From assembly GCF_013032445.1 (NCBI RefSeq), contig NZ_WQCA01000014.1, forward strand, positions 31,762-95,761: a stretch of DNA of 64,000 nucleotides. The letters are read 5' to 3'. The position numbers and the translations under genes were made by a program. Source of the DNA: Ruegeria arenilitoris. GTDB lineage: Bacteria > Pseudomonadota > Alphaproteobacteria > Rhodobacterales > Rhodobacteraceae. The notes beneath the pieces were generated by a model that saw only the letters and a list, made by a program, of their open reading frames with translations, made no database searches and was not told the DNA's origin. Positions 9,519 through 16,479 of this stretch are shown here, piece by piece (the first letter of the stretch is position 1; each line of letters begins with the position of its first letter).

Positions 9519-9800
9519 ATGTCCCTCTTCTCCAAACTCTTCGGTGGCGGCGAATTGCCGGAGCCGGAACCGGTCTTGTACAAAGGGTTCGAGATTTTCC
9601 CTGACCTGATGCCCGAGGCTGGCAAATACCGTTTGCTGGCCCGTATCGAAAAGACCATCGACGGAGATCGCAAGAGTCATACGATGATCCGGGCGGATGT
9701 GTTTGAAAGCCGGGACCAGGCCGAAAGCTTCAGCATTGCCAAGGCGAAACAGGTGATTGACGAACAGGGCGAACGCCTCTTCGGCTCCGGAATCCAGTAA
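9519..9800 (+). CDS. HlyU family protein
   Basis: 93 residues. The sequence SLFSKLFGGG at the N-terminus, VLYKGFEIFPDLMPEAGKYR in the middle and HTMIRADVFESRDQAESF with AKQVIDEQG toward the end match the short alphaproteobacterial HlyU group, which is annotated as a transcriptional activator but is not a classical HTH protein. The start at ATG 9519 is fixed by GAAAGGAGG nine bases upstream. It stands alone and may belong to the conserved backbone at the edge of the accessory region. Confidence 0.8.
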   Translation: MSLFSKLFGGGELPEPEPVLYKGFEIFPDLMPEAGKYRLLARIEKTIDGDRKSHTMIRADVFESRDQAESFSIAKAKQVIDEQGERLFGSGIQ

Positions 9801-10133
9801 GTTGATGCCCGTTCGGCGATCGTTGGATGGCATGAGTGGCTTCTTGCGCGCCACCCCTGACTTGGTCCAAGTGTGCAAGTCTGACAAAACGGTTTGGATC
9901 CGATCCTGAGGACCGGACAGTTTGCCGATGAACGCATTGATTGACCAAGTGGGACGCTCGGCCGTCGAATTTCACGTATCCAATCGAATGTATTTATCGA
10001 AAAATTTCAGAAGTGAATGTGCGGCGGGTAGGTAAAGTCGACATCAAGGTGCATTCAGGTTCTGAATCCTTCTTGAAGAATGGATCTCTCAAAGTCATTG
10101 GACAGAAGGACTGTGGCAAAGGATAGTGATGGC
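9801..10133. other. Intergenic, nothing recognised
   Basis: About 330 bp between hlyU and the WGR gene. No ORF with coding character, no clear repeat or terminator. The region may hold the WGR promoter. Confidence 0.4.
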
Positions 10134-10385
10134 ATGGAGCTGACTGCAGCCACACCTGTCCACCTGATCCACGTGGATCCTGACGTCAACATGGCGCGGT
10201 TCTATGGAATCGAGTTGCAACCGACGCTGTTTGGTGAAGTGTCCGTCCTTCGGACCTGGGGGCGTATTGGCACAACCGGTCAAACCATGAGGGTTACGTA
10301 TGATGACGAAGCCCAGGCTAGTGAAGCGCTCCGAAAACTTGAGACACAAAAGCTCCGCCGAGGGTATGTTCCCGTCGGTGGTTAG
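10134..10385 (+). CDS. Short WGR-domain protein
   Basis: 83 residues. It consists almost entirely of one WGR domain: HVDPDVNMARFYGIELQP, then VLRTWGRIGTTGQT with the Trp-Gly-Arg signature, then the C-terminal helix ASEALRKLETQKLRRGY. WGR domains occur in PARPs, DNA-repair factors and stand-alone small proteins of alphaproteobacteria, and are thought to bind nucleic acid. The ATG at 10134 is preceded by AAAGGA at a good distance. An in-frame start at 10080 would add 18 residues but has no spaced RBS. Confidence 0.8.
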   Translation: MELTAATPVHLIHVDPDVNMARFYGIELQPTLFGEVSVLRTWGRIGTTGQTMRVTYDDEAQASEALRKLETQKLRRGYVPVGG

Positions 10386-10414
10386 TACCACCCGCCAGCG
10401 ATCGTAGATCTTTC

Positions 10415-10437
10415 ATCTCTCAACCCGGTTGAGAGAT
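10415..10437. terminator. Perfect 11-bp palindrome between convergent genes
   Basis: Arms ATCTCTCAACC and GGTTGAGAGAT are separated by one base. The palindrome lies 29 bp after the WGR stop and touches the stop codon of the convergent gene at 10438, so a bidirectional terminator is the simplest reading, although a T-run is weak. Confidence 0.5.
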
Positions 10438-10683
10438 CTATTCTTTGGCCACCCGGCCAGAATGGACATGATCACCAAGATTTTCCAGCTCGTCCTGACA
10501 GGCTTCGGAAATTCCCTCTGGCAAATTGTATGCTTCAATATCCGCTTCGATCTTTCTCAAGTCAGATTCCAGTCCCATGGATTGGAAATCATCGACTTCT
10601 CGAAGGCGGTAAATCAATCGTTCAATGAGCAAACGATGGGCCAGCATCCGGCCCAGCAGTTCACGAATTACGGGTTCTTGCAT
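10438..10683 (-). CDS. Hypothetical 81-residue helical protein
   Basis: Not recognised. The protein is short, acidic and predicted largely helical (VIRELLGRMLAHRLLIERL, then DLRKIEADIEAYNLPEG and CQDELENLGDHV). An RBS-like GAGGAGAA precedes the ATG by six bases, which supports translation. It stands alone, convergent with the WGR gene across a palindrome. Confidence 0.55.
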   Translation of the reverse strand: MQEPVIRELLGRMLAHRLLIERLIYRLREVDDFQSMGLESDLRKIEADIEAYNLPEGISEACQDELENLGDHVHSGRVAKE

Positions 10684-10917
10684 GCATCAGTTCTCCTCAA
10701 TCCGCACAGTAGGCACGATCGGAATTCCGGGGTCAATTGTGGAGCTTGGCTTGAAGGGAACCTGCGAAGATCGGCGCTTGACGTTCTGTTCGTAACGAGA
10801 AAGTGCGATACTACTTTACCCCCAGGCAAATCCCGAGCCAGCCGGTACGTGATTTGCCTGCATGGATGGCGAGGTGGACCCGGTTAGATACCGGGAACGC
10901 CCCAGACTTCGTACACG

Positions 10918-11289
10918 TTATGCTCGGTATGCCGTGTAGACTAATCGGTCACCGACAATAAGGAATGGCAGCTCGCGGGAGCCGGTGGCGATTTCGCAAA
11001 CAAGCGCGGCGCCGGCCAGGAAGGCGGTGCGTCTGTCAGGAAACGGCGTGCGCTCTGGTGTTCCGACGCAGTTGGGCATTCCTTGAGGTACACGCTTGAA
11101 GGTGATGTTTGCGACCCAGCCGTTGGGGTGCTCGTCGATGTATAGTCCGAGTAGGTTATTGCGTGTGGCATATGGCGGATCGCTCGCCTCAGGTTGGGGA
11201 CCTGTCAAACGACCGGTGGCGTAGAGCGCCTGAAGAACAAAATTCATCATACCTGAATCGTCTCCGGGTTTTTCTGTATATGGGATCAT
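10918..11289 (-). CDS. Hypothetical 123-residue protein
   Basis: Not recognised. The composition is normal for a real gene (MNFVLQALYATGRLTG near the start, FPDRRTAFLAGAALVCEIA and LPFLIVGDRLVYTAYRA at the end). The start at 11289 is preceded by AAAGG about 8 bases upstream; an internal Met at residue 14 is possible. No signal peptide or membrane helix is obvious. It lies at the start of the accessory region. Confidence 0.5.
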   Translation of the reverse strand: MIPYTEKPGDDSGMMNFVLQALYATGRLTGPQPEASDPPYATRNNLLGLYIDEHPNGWVANITFKRVPQGMPNCVGTPERTPFPDRRTAFLAGAALVCEIATGSRELPFLIVGDRLVYTAYRA

Positions 11290-11504
11290 ATCGAAGCCTT
11301 TGTTTTTTGCGTTTGATTGTGGGAATGCCTCCCGGCGTGAGAATGACCTGGGAACAAAATGAAAGCGTCAAAGCGGGTTTGTTGAACTTTTTTGAAAAAG
11401 TTCGATCGGCCGATCTTTGACTGTCACTTCCGGAGCGAGCCTGTCCCGGAGATATTGCCGTAAGTCATTGACTTTGGTACATTCATCCTGTGGGAGGTCC
11501 ACAA

Positions 11505-11756
11505 ATGAACCCTGATGAATTGATTGATAAACTTGCGGAACTCCGTTCCGGGCTGAAGGATCACCTCGACCGGAATGCACCCAAGAGAAACCTGGCGCTT
11601 GAATGTCGCGCAGCGCGTAAGAAAGCCGGAGTGACACGAGAGCAGGTGGCGGAACGCTCTGGTTTGTCACTGGCTGACATTGATCGACTGGAAGCGACAT
11701 CAGGGAGCTTTCCGGAAAGGTCGACCGTGATGCGCTTTATGGCCGTGTGTCGATAG
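11505..11756 (+). CDS. XRE-type helix-turn-helix protein
   Basis: 83 residues. The HTH reads CRAARKKAGVTREQVAERSG, then LSLADIDRLEATSGSF, the usual XRE spacing with a one-residue-off turn. The N-terminus (LIDKLAELRSGLKDHLDRN) is helical. The ATG at 11505 has GGGAGG nine bases upstream, so the upstream GTG at 11490 is not needed. It lies 36 bp before the exonuclease gene on the same strand, so it may control that gene or be cotranscribed with it. Confidence 0.72.
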   Translation: MNPDELIDKLAELRSGLKDHLDRNAPKRNLALECRAARKKAGVTREQVAERSGLSLADIDRLEATSGSFPERSTVMRFMAVCR

Positions 11757-11792
11757 TGGTGATCATGTTCAAAGGTTACAGGGTTGTACCCC

Positions 11793-12521
11793 ATGTCTGA
11801 TTTGGACGCCGATAAATTCATGGAGAAGATGGCGAAACCAGGGACGGAAGAGGAAGCTTTCTTTGCAAGACGCCGGGCACTTGGCCTTGGTGTTGGGGTT
11901 GACGCAGAAGGAAACCCTGCCCGGTCGAAAAGCCTCATCTTCATTGACTTCGAGGCCTCGTCCCTGAGCCCGGAGAGCTGGCCGATCGAAGTGGGTATCG
12001 CCCAACTCAAAGATCGGCGCGTGGTGGTCGAGAGCAAACTGGTTCGGCCACACGAAACCTGGCCCCTCGACGATTGGTCGGACAAAAGCGCTGCTGTGCA
12101 CAACATTCCCTTCTCCGAACTGAAGAACGCGATGCCCGTCGATGAGGTTGCGCACTGGCTGATTGAGCGTGTTGGAGACAACATTCTTGTCAGTGACTGC
12201 CCAGAGTTCGATCAGCGTTGGCTCGAGCGGCTGTTGGGCACAGTCAACGAGCCCGTGAGACTGGAGATCCAGGACTTCGACCGGATAGCGTGGATTGCGT
12301 TTTCGCGGGAAGAGGGCGTTCTCGCGCCTGGTCAAATTGGCCGGGTGTATAAGACCAAGACCAATCGAGGTACGACCCATCGCGCCGGTGCGGATGCAGC
12401 CGACTTAGCGTATGCCTTCCGATCCGGGCTGCCAAAGACGGTGTCACCGGATTTTCTGGCCCCGATGTCTGAGGAGGACTTGCACCTCTGGGAAGGTGGC
12501 GATGAGGAAAGCGGGGTATGA
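11793..12521 (+). CDS. DEDDh-type 3'-5' exonuclease with N-terminal LGLGVG motif
   Basis: 242 residues. The exonuclease core has D52-x-E54 in FIDFEAS, an aspartate in SDCPEFDQRWL (D140) and the HxAxxD motif HRAGAD (H196, D201), the full DEDDh set. The usual function is hydrolysis of single-stranded DNA or RNA from the 3' end. Residues 8-44 before the core are unusual: FMEK...EEAFFARRRALGLGVG with DAEG. A closely matching segment occurs in the unrelated protein at 21567-22109. An XRE gene precedes it by 36 bp. The likely start is ATG 11793; a TTG nine bases upstream is also in frame. Confidence 0.8.
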   Translation: MSDLDADKFMEKMAKPGTEEEAFFARRRALGLGVGVDAEGNPARSKSLIFIDFEASSLSPESWPIEVGIAQLKDRRVVVESKLVRPHETWPLDDWSDKSAAVHNIPFSELKNAMPVDEVAHWLIERVGDNILVSDCPEFDQRWLERLLGTVNEPVRLEIQDFDRIAWIAFSREEGVLAPGQIGRVYKTKTNRGTTHRAGADAADLAYAFRSGLPKTVSPDFLAPMSEEDLHLWEGGDEESGV

Positions 12522-12872
12522 GAAGCGGTTCGTAGCTTACCGTCTCCCGCCGCTTAGAAAGGGGTTGTTGGTCGATTTCAAAGCGGACGCACTGCTTATG
12601 ACGCCTTGCTCGCCCAAATGAACGAGTTGCTGGAACACCGAAAGCTCGGAGAAACTGAAACGGCCCCGAGTATCTGAGCGACGCCGATTTCTCACTAACT
12701 TTTGAAGGTGCAACTGCGTCACTGACCTGTGCTTTCTGCACATGCTTCAACGGGTGATATTTATCCCTCATCGCTCTCATTTGGTCCGCGTGTCTGCGAT
12801 GGCACCCGGACAAAACGAGCCGACCGAGGTTCAATGAAATCTGGTTGCCTTCAACAAAAGAAGGAAGCCATC
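12522..12872. other. Intergenic with a 39-codon coding-like fragment (12558-12677)
   Basis: No complete gene. One plus-strand frame after a TAG at 12555 reads as coding for 39 codons (TAYDALLAQMNELLEHRKLG ... to the TGA at 12675). It has no start except the internal ATG that would leave 19 residues, so it is probably the 3' remnant of a lost gene. The rest, up to the RBS of the MazF-like gene, shows nothing. Confidence 0.35.
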
Positions 12873-13373
12873 ATGCCCAACACTCCCGCCTGCGAACGTT
12901 TCTCCACTGGTGATCTTGTCGCGTTCGACTTTCCCTTCAGCGATGGCGGCGCGAAGACCCGCGTCTGCCTGATAGTCGCCGATGATCCGGGTCTACACGA
13001 AGTTGTTGTCGCTTACGGGACAACAAACCTCCGTCTCAATCATGACCGCAGGAACGCAGTGATCCTGAATAGTCAATCGGATTGGTCGGCGGCGGGCCTG
13101 CACCGGGCAACGCGGTTTCAGGTGGACCGCCGCATCCGGGTTTCAATGACCGATATGCGGTTCAAGCAGAATAGATCCCTGGGAACCGCTAAAGTCGGTA
13201 GGTTGTTACCAGGCCGGATTCAGCAACTAATGACATGCTACAGCCGTTTGAAACCCGTTTCTTTCGCTCAGGAGCGACTGGGTATCCATCCGAAACCACA
13301 GGTGCACAATGGTCGCCGCTCGTTTCTCGGCCGTCGGCCCGTACGACACAACGCGGGTTCTGCCGCCGCCTGA
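12873..13373 (+). CDS. PemK/MazF-like toxin-family protein
   Basis: 166 residues. The first ~115 fit the PemK/MazF fold: RFSTGDLVAFDFPFSDGG, then KTRVCLIVADDPG (the strand carrying the conserved arginine), VVVAYGTTNL, then SDWSAAGLHRATRFQVDRR and SLGTAKVGRL at the end of the barrel. MazF proteins are ribonucleases neutralised by a partner antitoxin. No clear antitoxin gene is adjacent; the only candidate is the small fragment just upstream. The last ~45 residues are basic and low-complexity and exceed the usual length, perhaps read into non-coding DNA. The start is fixed by AAGGAAG before ATG 12873. Confidence 0.7.
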   Translation: MPNTPACERFSTGDLVAFDFPFSDGGAKTRVCLIVADDPGLHEVVVAYGTTNLRLNHDRRNAVILNSQSDWSAAGLHRATRFQVDRRIRVSMTDMRFKQNRSLGTAKVGRLLPGRIQQLMTCYSRLKPVSFAQERLGIHPKPQVHNGRRSFLGRRPVRHNAGSAAA

Positions 13374-13476
13374 TTTTAGGCTTCTCGGAACGCGGTGGGC
13401 ATCAAAAGAGCCAACTCAAGCCCGCCCCCAGGGCGTTCCGGCAAACGCCTGCACACACAATCAAAAGGATTGAGAA

Positions 13477-13707
13477 ATGAAGAAAAGCCGAGAGACAGAA
13501 ACAGACCGGTGCGCGCCCAATAATCGTGCGGATGCTGGCGGAGATGAAAGCTACAGGAAAGGAGTAGAAGATCTGATCGAGCGCGACCGCCAAATGACCG
13601 AGGCGCGTGCAGAAAAACTTCGGATTCTGCAGGATATAGTCAAAGACACGTTCGATGCCGTGGTCCTGTTTGGGCAGCACTATAGTGGAAGGCTCGATAC
13701 GATTTGA
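13477..13707 (+). CDS. Hypothetical 76-residue charged protein
   Basis: Not recognised. Strongly charged and helical (KGVEDLIERDRQMTEARAEK, then LRILQDIVKDTFDAVVLFG). RBS AAAGGATTGAGAA precedes the ATG. The reading frame stays open after the TGA stop: the next ORF (13717-13926) is in the same frame with only three codons between. The two could be one gene split by a nonsense codon. Confidence 0.5.
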   Translation: MKKSRETETDRCAPNNRADAGGDESYRKGVEDLIERDRQMTEARAEKLRILQDIVKDTFDAVVLFGQHYSGRLDTI

Positions 13708-13716
13708 TCATTCTCG

Positions 13717-13926
13717 GTGTTTCACAAGGACCCGGACGCCCGAGCCACCGTGAAGGCCTTCGTGAAGGACGCCCTGTCCCGAATTGGCGTTGCGATTATC
13801 TGGGAGGGCAGGGATGTCACGGACATTCCGCTCCGCAAGGATCGGGCGACGGCGCATGAGAAGATCAGGATGTGGGAAATCCTGAGCCCATGCGCGCGCA
13901 AATTGCAGCGCAGAGATGCCCGGTGA
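13717..13926 (+). CDS. Hypothetical 69-residue protein, in frame with the previous gene
   Basis: Not recognised. Begins at a GTG, ten bases after the TGA at 13705-13707 and in the same frame (DPDARATVKAFVKDALSRIG, then VAIIWEGRDVTDIPLRKD). It looks coding but has no convincing RBS. It is either the second half of an interrupted ~149-residue gene or a small coupled gene. Confidence 0.4.
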   Translation: MFHKDPDARATVKAFVKDALSRIGVAIIWEGRDVTDIPLRKDRATAHEKIRMWEILSPCARKLQRRDAR

Positions 13927-13927
13927 T

Positions 13928-14680
13928 TTACCTTTTCATCTGCTCGGCTTCGTATTTACGTACGCTCTCATTTATTCTCTCGATGTCCTCCGCAGTCGGA
14001 ATCCAATGGGCAGGAAAATGATTTTTGCAATGGGTCTCCGACACCCTGCTGTTGTGCTGCTCGGATACCGCCCAAATCGGAATATCATAGGCGCCACCAG
14101 GAGCAGCCGTCTCAGGGTCGCTTTCGGTAACCTCAGCATATTTCCCTGTCAGTAGCACAGTAACCGCGTAAGGTAAGTTGGGCGTGAGTTCGGGCACCGA
14201 AGTCGCGCTATTGCCGTTGATGTTCATAACGGTCAGGGTATCCGTCGTTAGATAGGCTTGTCCCGACAAGAGCTGATGGTGGTATAGATCGGATATTCTC
14301 AAAAGCGCGTCACCCGTGTTGATCGCCAGGTATCCGGGAACACCACTTTCGAACTCTTTGAGGCTTGATTGGAAACAGTTCGGCAGGTCGTCCGCCTCGA
14401 TCCGCAGAAACCGTTTGCCATCCCAGATGACAACGGCGTCGAATACGAAGTGGCTCAGCGAAAACGGTGCATCTGTAAATACGTAAGAGACAGCCCGGAT
14501 GGACGTTTCAGCATCCGGCCAGGTGGCAAAGAGTTGCTTCAGCTTGGTGCGCCACTGCGATCGCTTTGTCCGAACTGGCGATGACTTCGGCAGGTCGCCC
14601 CACGCATAGTGAAGTACGTATTGTCCGTTCTGAGCTTGCTCGATGAGGTTGGTCAACTCAGTGTTTTGGGAAGGGGTCAT
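13928..14680 (-). CDS. Hypothetical 250-residue protein
   Basis: Not recognised. Soluble, with no signal peptide or membrane helix. Segments that look conserved include VLHYAWGDLPKSSP, FDAVVIWDGKRFLRIEADDL, VPGYLAINTGDALLRI and YDIPIWAVSEQHN. GAAGAGAG lies shortly before the ATG. The gene is convergent with 13717-13926, one base apart. Low G+C and no known relatives fit the surrounding accessory region. Confidence 0.6.
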   Translation of the reverse strand: MTPSQNTELTNLIEQAQNGQYVLHYAWGDLPKSSPVRTKRSQWRTKLKQLFATWPDAETSIRAVSYVFTDAPFSLSHFVFDAVVIWDGKRFLRIEADDLPNCFQSSLKEFESGVPGYLAINTGDALLRISDLYHHQLLSGQAYLTTDTLTVMNINGNSATSVPELTPNLPYAVTVLLTGKYAEVTESDPETAAPGGAYDIPIWAVSEQHNSRVSETHCKNHFPAHWIPTAEDIERINESVRKYEAEQMKR

Positions 14681-15135
14681 GTTGCTCTCTTCAGTTTGGT
14701 GTCAAGGTGGCAAACCCCCAGTCAAACATGTCAGATTGCTCAGCCAGGGTCGCGATGGGCATGATTTGGGAGCAAGATTGATTTTGGGAAATCGCTGGCG
14801 CGAAAAATCTGATGAAGAGGGCAGGGGAACTGACTCCGGGCAGATCAGCGATGCTAGCCGCGACCTGTTTTCTGATCTGCGATGCATCGTACCAACGTGT
14901 TCGAGTTTCGTCGGTTGGTTGCTTCGCGCTGTTGCGCGTCGTTGCTTGCATCGGTGATGCCGGGGTTCAGAGGGCCGATGTTGCAAGCCAAGAAGATTTA
15001 TTTTCGAAAAATTCACCAAACCCGTTTTGCAAAGTCCAGCGCCGGTCGAACCTTATGATCGCCCCGGGCGACTACGGTGACCCCGCGGGTTTGGAAACCG
15101 GGCTGTGCCCCAAAAACAAAGAGAAAGGCAACCTG
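14681..15135. other. Long leader region, no gene supported
   Basis: About 455 bp between divergent genes. The plus frame of the next gene is open upstream to 14812, but the translation has no protein-like pattern and the RBS GAGAAAGG points to ATG 15136. A short palindrome TTTTCGAAAA lies at 15001-15010. Confidence 0.4.
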
Positions 15136-15699
15136 ATGAGTGAGCACTACGTCAGTAAAGCGCTCCTGTTCGATGAAGCGGATATGATCAGTGAGGACGG
15201 CAGTGAACCGCAGGCATTTGAAGAGCTTGTTGAGATGTGGAAGGAGAAGATCCGTAGTGAATTTGTCAGTGATTATCCTACGTTCCAAATGCTGGGTGTC
15301 TGTTCCGAGCGATTTGGCCGTTCAGATATTTTGAGCCGGAACTATCGTGCCAAGTGGGTGAAAACTGAGAACGGGTGGAGTGACACGTTGTCTGCTGTCT
15401 TTTACTCGCTCGGTGACTTGGAAGAAGATCTGATCGCGCGGTTTATTGAATCTGAAGATACCAATCAGTTGGTTTCTGACGTTGCCGAGGAAATTGTCGA
15501 AGACATTGAAGCACAAGACTATCGTGGTGCGAAAGAACGTTTATCTGTGCTGGAAAACCTGCATGATGCCGGGCTGCCGTGGTTTCGCAATGCGTTTGAC
15601 CTGAAAACCGGCGGAACTGATGACGCCCATGACTATCGACGTGAAGATCGGGGCCCTGGAAGGCGCGTAATCGTCGAAGTGGCGTTTATCTGGGGATAA
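15136..15699 (+). CDS. Accessory protein, distant paralogue of 24170-24736
   Basis: 187 residues, function not recognised. Start at ATG 15136 after GAGAAAGG. It shares with the 188-residue protein at 24170-24736 the N-terminal LLFDEA, an internal SER, an ENGWSDT-like block, a C-terminal LPWFRNAF-type segment and the ending GRRVIVEVAFIW (GRRILVEMKVNWSW in the other). Both are acidic and soluble. The two genes flank the recombinase module, about 9 kb apart and in the same orientation, so the family probably belongs to the element. Confidence 0.65.
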   Translation: MSEHYVSKALLFDEADMISEDGSEPQAFEELVEMWKEKIRSEFVSDYPTFQMLGVCSERFGRSDILSRNYRAKWVKTENGWSDTLSAVFYSLGDLEEDLIARFIESEDTNQLVSDVAEEIVEDIEAQDYRGAKERLSVLENLHDAGLPWFRNAFDLKTGGTDDAHDYRREDRGPGRRVIVEVAFIWG

Positions 15700-16008
15700 A
15701 GCTCCCAGAGCAGCATGTTTCATCATGTAGTATTGCAAACCTGTCCGCGCAGGATCGCCCTGATCCGGCGTGCGAAGTCACGCATCTCTCGAATGTGGGC
15801 CAGCAACTCGAAACTGCGCGGGCATCAGCCGCGAAGTTGTTATCGGCATCTATGAAGTAAATAATCAGCTGCGTGCTGAGCGCCGGATGTCCGTGTTTGA
15901 CATGTCACGTCACGCGGCGTCCGATGGTGTCAGTATTTTCTGTGAGTATTTTTCGATTGGAGATCAGGGAACCACCTCCTTTCCAGAACATGGAAATGGA
16001 GACCCCGA
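15700..16008. other. Intergenic, weak overlapping ORF only
   Basis: About 310 bp. An open plus frame (15770-16012) ends in TGA overlapping the ATG of the HTH gene as ATGA, but its first half has no coding character. I do not call it a gene. It may contain the promoter of the recombinase module. Confidence 0.4.
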
Positions 16009-16242
16009 ATGATCGTATCCCCTGATGAAACCTTTTCGGCTCGTGAGGCGGCCGAGTTCCTGCGCAAGTCCGAGCGCCAGGTGCAGCGCTATCTCGCTGA
16101 TGGCCGGCTAAAGGGTAATCGCAAGAATGGCCGGTGGCAGATCACCGCGCTGGCCCTGTGGAATTACCAGGGCATTGCCCGCGAAATGCAGGATATCTGG
16201 GTCGATTACTGCGTTCGGATGGCGAAACATGAGGCAGAATAA
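16009..16242 (+). CDS. Small helix-turn-helix (MerR/excisionase-like) protein
   Basis: 77 residues. The winged-HTH pattern FSAREAAEFLRKSERQVQRY is followed by LADGRLKGNRKNGRWQI, the fold of excisionases and helix-turn-helix domain 17 proteins (tip of the wing at GNRKNGRW). The C-terminal helix is WNYQGIAREMQDIWVDYC. RBS GGAG lies seven bases before the ATG. It sits 238 bp before the large recombinase on the same strand, so it may be a recombination directionality factor or a repressor of the module. Confidence 0.75.
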   Translation: MIVSPDETFSAREAAEFLRKSERQVQRYLADGRLKGNRKNGRWQITALALWNYQGIAREMQDIWVDYCVRMAKHEAE

Positions 16243-16410
16243 ATACACACTAATTCAATGGGTTATAAATTTCGGGGATTTTGGGTGGCCTCCATTGTGT
16301 GGGAATGCAGGCCGACCTTTTTACCCCGATGTCAGTTCGCGCCGCCCCGTGTCCGAAAGTGACGCAAAGGGGTCGCTGATGTCTGCCCCTGACCGTGATC
16401 CGATGAGGAT

Positions 16411-16444
16411 CTGAAAGCCCGTTTCCCGGTGAACGGACTTTCAG
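16411..16444. promoter_or_regulatory. Stem-loop in the leader of the large recombinase
   Basis: Arms CTGAAAGCCCGTTT and GAACGGACTTTCAG can pair over 14 positions (with G-T pairs) around a 6-base loop. It ends 36 bp before ATG 16480. It overlaps the alternative GTG start at 16429, which argues against that start. It could terminate the HTH transcript or control expression of the recombinase. Confidence 0.45.
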
Positions 16445-16479
16445 ATCATCCCCGTCATCCCAATAAGAAAGATAAGAAA

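Noticed and set aside
15770..16012. ORF overlapping the HTH start by ATGA
   Set aside because: The overlap is suggestive, but the first half lacks coding character and there is no RBS.
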